From: Serratia sp. DD3
GTDB taxonomy: Bacteria; Pseudomonadota; Gammaproteobacteria; Enterobacterales; Enterobacteriaceae
Assembly (NCBI RefSeq): GCF_000496755.2
Contig: NZ_AYKS02000033.1
Span: 62,001-126,000, forward strand
Direction: 5' to 3'
DNA length: 64,000 nucleotides
Part shown: positions 59,927 through 64,000 of the stretch, in pieces
Layout: the number at the start of each line of letters is the position of its first letter
How positions within the stretch are numbered: position 1 is the stretch's first letter
Notes under the pieces: model-generated
What the model was told of the DNA's origin: nothing
Databases searched by the model: none
What the model saw: only the letters and a program-made list of their open reading frames with translations
Translations under genes and position numbers: made by a program

Positions 59927-60066
59927 TATAAGCACCAAGTTCTTAGGCAAACAGCCAATCTTCACATTTTGTTTATATAATCATTATGCTTCTGACACGC
60001 CTGCTTTCCCCGCTTGATTTTATACTTAGCCATACATTGCGGGACAAGACAGGTGGGAAACCAAAA

Positions 60067-61080
60067 ATGAAACCAAACATGAAACAACCACGAAAACTGA
60101 CCGAAGCCGACGTCACGCCGGAAAGTGTATTTTATCAACGGCGAAAAATACTCCAGGCGTTAGGGCTCAGCGCCGCCTCACTGGCGTTACCCACCCCGAG
60201 TCGGGCCGACTTATTATCTTGGTTCAAAGGCAACGATCGACCTAAAGCGCCACCGGGAAAACCCCTGACGTTCAGCACCCCTGAAGTCTGGCAAGCCAAA
60301 CTGGCCCTGACACCGGAAGACAAAGTGTCTGGTTACAATAACTTCTATGAATTCGGTCTGGATAAAGCCGATCCCGCGGCCAATGCCGGCTCGCTGAAAA
60401 CTGACAACTGGCAGGTGAAGATCGATGGCGAAGTGGGTAAACCCATCACGCTAGATATTGATGACCTGATCAAGCGTTTTCCCTTGGAACAGCGTATTTA
60501 CCGTATGCGCTGCGTCGAAGCCTGGTCGATGGTAATACCTTGGATCGGTTTTGAACTGGGTAAGCTACTCAAGCTGGCCGAACCCAACAGTCACGCCCGC
60601 TATGTCGCCTTTCAGACCCTGTATGACCCAGAGCAGATGCCCGGTCAGAAAGATCGTTTTATCGGTGGTGGCCTGCAGTATCCCTATGTTGAAGGTTTAC
60701 GGCTTGATGAAGCGATGCATCCTCTTACCCTGTTAGCCGTCGGCGTTTATGGCAAGATGCTGCCACCACAAAATGGAGCCCCGCTGCGCCTGGTTACGCC
60801 CTGGAAGTATGGCTTTAAAGGCATCAAATCGATTGTGCAAATCAGCCTGACACGTGAACAGCCACCCACCACTTGGAATCTGTCTGCCCCCGATGAATAT
60901 GGCTTTTACGCCAATGTGAATCCCCATGTCGACCACCCGCGCTGGTCACAAGCAACCGAACGTTTTATTGGTGCTGGAGGCGTTCTGGATGTACAGCGCC
61001 AACCCACGTTACTGTTTAATGGCTATGCAGACCAGGTAGCTTCGCTCTATCGCGGTCTCGATTTACGGGAGAATTTCTAA
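60067..61080 (+). CDS. msrP: Periplasmic methionine sulfoxide reductase catalytic subunit MsrP
   Basis: Molybdenum-cofactor enzyme (YedY) that repairs oxidised methionines in periplasmic proteins. The product has 337 residues from [10 protein letters not shown], with AGGTGGG about ten bases upstream; an upstream frame to 59986 is rejected. A twin-arginine signal is present ([10 protein letters not shown], then hydrophobic, cleavage near SRA). The molybdenum-ligand Cys lies in [10 protein letters not shown], and [11 protein letters not shown] and [11 protein letters not shown] are conserved. msrQ starts directly after the stop. Confidence 0.93.
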   Translation: MKPNMKQPRKLTEADVTPESVFYQRRKILQALGLSAASLALPTPSRADLLSWFKGNDRPKAPPGKPLTFSTPEVWQAKLALTPEDKVSGYNNFYEFGLDKADPAANAGSLKTDNWQVKIDGEVGKPITLDIDDLIKRFPLEQRIYRMRCVEAWSMVIPWIGFELGKLLKLAEPNSHARYVAFQTLYDPEQMPGQKDRFIGGGLQYPYVEGLRLDEAMHPLTLLAVGVYGKMLPPQNGAPLRLVTPWKYGFKGIKSIVQISLTREQPPTTWNLSAPDEYGFYANVNPHVDHPRWSQATERFIGAGGVLDVQRQPTLLFNGYADQVASLYRGLDLRENF

Positions 61081-61689
61081 ATGCGTTTAACCGCCAAACA
61101 GATTACCGGACTCAAGGTGCTGATCACGTTGGCGGCCTTACTGCCATTCCTTTGGCTGGTCCTGGCAGTGATGCACGGTGGGTTAAGCGCTGATCCAGCC
61201 AAAGACATTCAGCACTTTACTGGCAGGATGGCGTTAAAATTGCTGCTGGCCACGCTACTGGTGACCCCACTCGCACGCTACACCCGGCAACCGTTGTTAA
61301 TGCGTACCCGCCGGCTGCTGGGTTTGTGGTGTTTTGCCTGGGCAACCCTGCATCTGGTGAGCTATTCGACACTGGAGTTGGGGCTAAGTAATATCAACCT
61401 GTTAGGGCATGAGTTAGTCACCCGCCCCTATCTGACCCTGGGGATGATCTGCTGGCTAATCCTGCTCGCGCTGGCCGCCACCTCAACATTATGGGCACAA
61501 CGCCAATTAGCGGGGAAATGGCAAAAACTGCACAACCTGGTTTATCTGGTGGCGATTCTCGCTCCCATTCATTACTTATGGTCGGTGAAAACCGTCTCAC
61601 CACCACCGGTGATCTATGCCACATTGGCACTACTGTTATTGGCGTTGCGCTATAAGAAATTTCGTTTATGGTGGCGCCCTAAGTCATAG
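61081..61689 (+). CDS. msrQ: MsrP haem-binding membrane subunit MsrQ
   Basis: Inner-membrane b-type haem protein (YedZ) that passes electrons from the quinone pool or flavin reductase to MsrP. The 202-residue product has about six membrane segments and the ferric-reductase-like histidines in [14 protein letters not shown] (HFTG), WATLHLVSY and [19 protein letters not shown]. The length matches the family. It abuts msrP with no gap. Confidence 0.92.
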   Translation: MRLTAKQITGLKVLITLAALLPFLWLVLAVMHGGLSADPAKDIQHFTGRMALKLLLATLLVTPLARYTRQPLLMRTRRLLGLWCFAWATLHLVSYSTLELGLSNINLLGHELVTRPYLTLGMICWLILLALAATSTLWAQRQLAGKWQKLHNLVYLVAILAPIHYLWSVKTVSPPPVIYATLALLLLALRYKKFRLWWRPKS

Positions 61690-61966
61690 AGAACGACAAG
61701 ATTATTTGCCCCAATCCCCCGCTAAAATACGGAACTTTTCTGTGTTCTACCCCTCATAATCCAGTAGCAGTATGCATTGTTTGCTGATTTAGGGTTGAAT
61801 ATCTTCGCTGATAAGACCACTATTTAGCTGCGAATTGCTACGATATCATTATAATGCCTGACCTTGTCCCTGCCGTTGGCATAAAAACCCCCGGTAACAG
61901 GTGACAAATGGGTGACATCAGGTTATTTTTTACGATGATGGTTTTATTGCCGGAGATACCAGCACA

Positions 61967-62419
61967 ATGGCGGATAAGTTTCACATTTTGCTTCTAAACG
62001 GCCCCAATCTGAATCTGCTGGGGACGCGTGAGCCGGAAAAGTACGGCAGCACGACACTGACAGAGATCGTTAATGGATTGGAAAACCAGGCACTCGCTTT
62101 AGATATCACCTTGGGTCATCTGCAATCCAATGCCGAGTTTGCATTAATTGATCGCATTCATCAGGCACAGGGTAATACTGATTTTATTTTGATTAACCCA
62201 GCGGCGTTCACGCATACCAGCGTAGCGCTGCGTGATGCACTGTTGGCGGTACAGATCCCGTTTATCGAGATCCATCTGTCCAATGTGCATGCCCGCGAGC
62301 CATTCCGTCATCACTCTTACCTGTCTGATATCGCGGTAGGGGTGATTTGCGGTCTCGGTGCCGAGGGCTATACGTTTGCGTTACAGGCAGCGGTTAACCG
62401 TTTGTTAAAAACCCATTAA
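61967..62419 (+). CDS. aroQ: Type II 3-dehydroquinate dehydratase AroQ
   Basis: Dodecameric type II dehydroquinase of the shikimate pathway, converting 3-dehydroquinate to 3-dehydroshikimate. The 150-residue product has [21 protein letters not shown] with the catalytic Tyr at about residue 28. [15 protein letters not shown] and [21 protein letters not shown] with the catalytic His are conserved. It lies upstream of accB, an arrangement seen in several gamma-proteobacteria; Escherichia lacks aroQ and uses type I AroD. Confidence 0.95.
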   Translation: MADKFHILLLNGPNLNLLGTREPEKYGSTTLTEIVNGLENQALALDITLGHLQSNAEFALIDRIHQAQGNTDFILINPAAFTHTSVALRDALLAVQIPFIEIHLSNVHAREPFRHHSYLSDIAVGVICGLGAEGYTFALQAAVNRLLKTH

Positions 62420-62574
62420 TTGTTATACCCAAGTCGATTCACTGGGTAGGTAGGCAGCAACAGAGCCCATTTTCTGTAACCGGGTCAATCCGGTAAGGGA
62501 GAGGCGTGAAGGACGTTGCCAGCTACCGCTTGAAGAAGCACGGGTAGACACCAAAAGAGTACGGAATCACACTC
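62420..62574 (+). promoter_or_regulatory. accBC leader region
   Basis: 155 bases between aroQ and accB. It has a small ACCGG/CCGGT hairpin (62479-62494) and a GTTATACCCAAG start that resembles intergenic repeats of related genomes. In Escherichia accBC is controlled from its leader and by AccB itself; I see no decisive promoter. Confidence 0.3.
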
Positions 62575-63033
62575 ATGGATATTCGTAAAATCAAGAAACT
62601 GATCGAGCTGGTTGAAGAATCAGGCATTTCTGAACTGGAAATCTCTGAAGGCGAAGAGTCAGTTCGCATTAGCCGTGCTGCACCTGTGCAGGCTTTCCCG
62701 ACAATGCAACAGTACGCCATGCCAGCCCCTCAACCTGCCCCGGCCACCATCAGTGCACCTGCTGCCGCAGAAACGCCTGCAGCACCAGCAGCCATGAGTG
62801 GTCACATCGTTCGTTCCCCGATGGTCGGCACGTTCTACCGTACACCTAGCCCTGATGCCAAAGCGTTTGTAGAAGTCGGTCAGACTGTCAACGCCGGGGA
62901 TACACTGTGCATCGTTGAAGCCATGAAAATGATGAACCAGATCGAAGCGGATAAATCCGGTGTGGTCAAAGCTATCCTGGTAGAAAACGGCCAGCCGGTT
63001 GAATATGACGAGCCATTGGTCGTCATCGAATAA
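62575..63033 (+). CDS. accB: Biotin carboxyl carrier protein AccB
   Basis: Carrier subunit of acetyl-CoA carboxylase, the first step of fatty acid synthesis. The 152-residue product has the N-terminal region [23 protein letters not shown], a proline/alanine-rich linker (about 45-73), and the biotinyl domain with the thumb and the biotin-acceptor Lys in [16 protein letters not shown]. The length is close to the usual 156. accC starts 11 bases later. Confidence 0.97.
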   Translation: MDIRKIKKLIELVEESGISELEISEGEESVRISRAAPVQAFPTMQQYAMPAPQPAPATISAPAAAETPAAPAAMSGHIVRSPMVGTFYRTPSPDAKAFVEVGQTVNAGDTLCIVEAMKMMNQIEADKSGVVKAILVENGQPVEYDEPLVVIE

Positions 63034-63044
63034 CGAGGCGCACC

Positions 63045-64000
63045 ATGCTTGATAAAATTGTTATCGCCAACCGTGGCGAGATTGCGCTTCGTATTCTGCG
63101 TGCTTGTAAAGAGCTTGGCATCAAAACCGTTGCCATTCACTCAAGTGCAGATCGCGATCTAAAACATGTCCTGCTGGCGGATGAAACCGTCTGTATTGGC
63201 CCGGCTCCATCGGTCAAAAGCTATCTGAATATTCCAGCAATCATCTCGGCTGCTGAAATTACCGGTGCTGTGGCTATCCACCCAGGCTATGGTTTTCTGT
63301 CTGAAAATGCCGACTTCGCTGAACAAGTTGAGCGCTCGGGCTTTATTTTCATCGGCCCTCGCGCTGAAACCATCCGTTTGATGGGGGATAAAGTTTCCGC
63401 CATCAATGCGATGAAAAAATCAGGTGTTCCATGCGTACCCGGCTCTGACGGCCCACTGACGGAGGACATGGATAAAAACCGCGCCTTCGCCAAGCGTATT
63501 GGTTACCCGGTGATCATCAAAGCCTCTGGTGGTGGTGGTGGTCGTGGTATGCGCGTTGTGCGCAGTGAAAAAGATCTTGAGCAGTCCATTTCCATGACGA
63601 AAGCGGAGGCCAAAGCGGCTTTCAATAACGACATGGTTTATATGGAAAAATACCTGGAAAACCCACGCCATATCGAAATTCAGATATTGGCTGACGGCCA
63701 GGGCAATGCTATCTATCTGGCTGAACGTGACTGCTCTATGCAACGCCGCCACCAGAAAGTGGTCGAAGAAGCACCAGCTCCCGGGATCACCCCGGAACTG
63801 CGCCGTTATATCGGTGAGCGCTGTGCAAAAGCCTGTATGGAGATCGGTTACCGTGGTGCAGGTACCTTTGAGTTCCTGTATGAAAACGGCGAGTTCTATT
63901 TTATTGAAATGAACACCCGTATTCAGGTGGAACACCCGGTGACTGAGATGATCACTGGCGTTGACCTGATCAAAGAGCAACTGCGTATCGCTGCCGGTCA
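63045..64000 (+). CDS. accC: Biotin carboxylase AccC (partial, runs out of window)
   Basis: ATP-grasp enzyme that carboxylates biotin on AccB. About 318 codons are visible, starting [17 protein letters not shown]. The segments [15 protein letters not shown], the glycine-rich ATP loop [14 protein letters not shown] (about residues 159-172), [20 protein letters not shown] and the catalytic [17 protein letters not shown] are present. The C-terminal domain lies past base 64000. No stop or frameshift occurs in the visible part. Confidence 0.97.
   Translation, partial: MLDKIVIANRGEIALRILRACKELGIKTVAIHSSADRDLKHVLLADETVCIGPAPSVKSYLNIPAIISAAEITGAVAIHPGYGFLSENADFAEQVERSGFIFIGPRAETIRLMGDKVSAINAMKKSGVPCVPGSDGPLTEDMDKNRAFAKRIGYPVIIKASGGGGGRGMRVVRSEKDLEQSISMTKAEAKAAFNNDMVYMEKYLENPRHIEIQILADGQGNAIYLAERDCSMQRRHQKVVEEAPAPGITPELRRYIGERCAKACMEIGYRGAGTFEFLYENGEFYFIEMNTRIQVEHPVTEMITGVDLIKEQLRIAAG

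Overview
The window is a stretch of an enterobacterial chromosome. Gene content, gene order and protein sequence match the lptB-kdsD-mla-murA-degQS-rplM-sspAB-gltBD-arcB and tldD-yhdP-mreBCD-csrD-accBC blocks of Enterobacterales. The departures from the Escherichia layout (pmbA-darP beside barstar/barnase, msrPQ-aroQ before accB, a lactate operon after sspB) suggest the Yersinia/Serratia side of the order. That placement is inference from remembered synteny; no search was run. Most of the window is ordinary core genome of roughly balanced base composition.

Layout. 1-4147 (minus): the LPS block lptB (cut by the window edge), lptA, lptC, kdsC, kdsD and the exchanger yrbG. 4633-9542 (plus): the lipid-asymmetry operon mlaFEDCB, then ibaG and murA. 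9597-12785 (minus): periplasmic proteases degS and degQ, then zapG. 13018-16789 (plus): zapE, rplM-rpsI, sspA-sspB. 16910-24325 (minus): a lactate utilisation operon, lldP-lldE-lldF-lldG plus a long FAD/Fe-S D-lactate dehydrogenase, with a divergent LysR regulator at 24458-25363. 25364-27725: a small AT-rich accessory island. 27726-33624 (minus): glutamate synthase gltBD. 34381-39321 (plus): yhcC, arcB, the antisense sRNA gene arcZ, a decayed elbB and mtgA. 39447-46745: pmbA, darP, a barstar/barnase pair, an acetamidase/permease pair and tldD. 46753-58617 (minus): a nitrilase-family gene, yhdP, rng, yhdE, mreDCB, csrD. 58875-64000 (plus): acuI, msrPQ, aroQ, accB and the start of accC.

The most interesting part is 25332-27627. 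It holds two immunity-type genes, a SUKH/SMI1-KNR4-like protein and an Imm11/DUF1629-like protein. Each is preceded immediately by a start-less reading frame that ends just before it or overlaps it, which looks like the severed 3' end of a polymorphic toxin gene. Two diverged copies of an ~80-bp sequence lie in the same island, and a 35-bp exact copy of the end of the LysR gene flanks it on the far side. I read it as a graveyard of orphan toxin-tip/immunity cassettes captured between the lactate regulator and gltD. No integrase or transposase was seen.

Other points of interest are: an elbB pseudogene (lost start, stop, frameshift, lost 3' end) next to a well-preserved arcZ; a 17-bp tandem repeat running into the ibaG start codon; a recent 36-bp in-frame tandem duplication in csrD; and a barnase with an export signal encoded four bases from its barstar. 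I saw no CRISPR array, tRNA, rRNA, prophage or complete insertion sequence.
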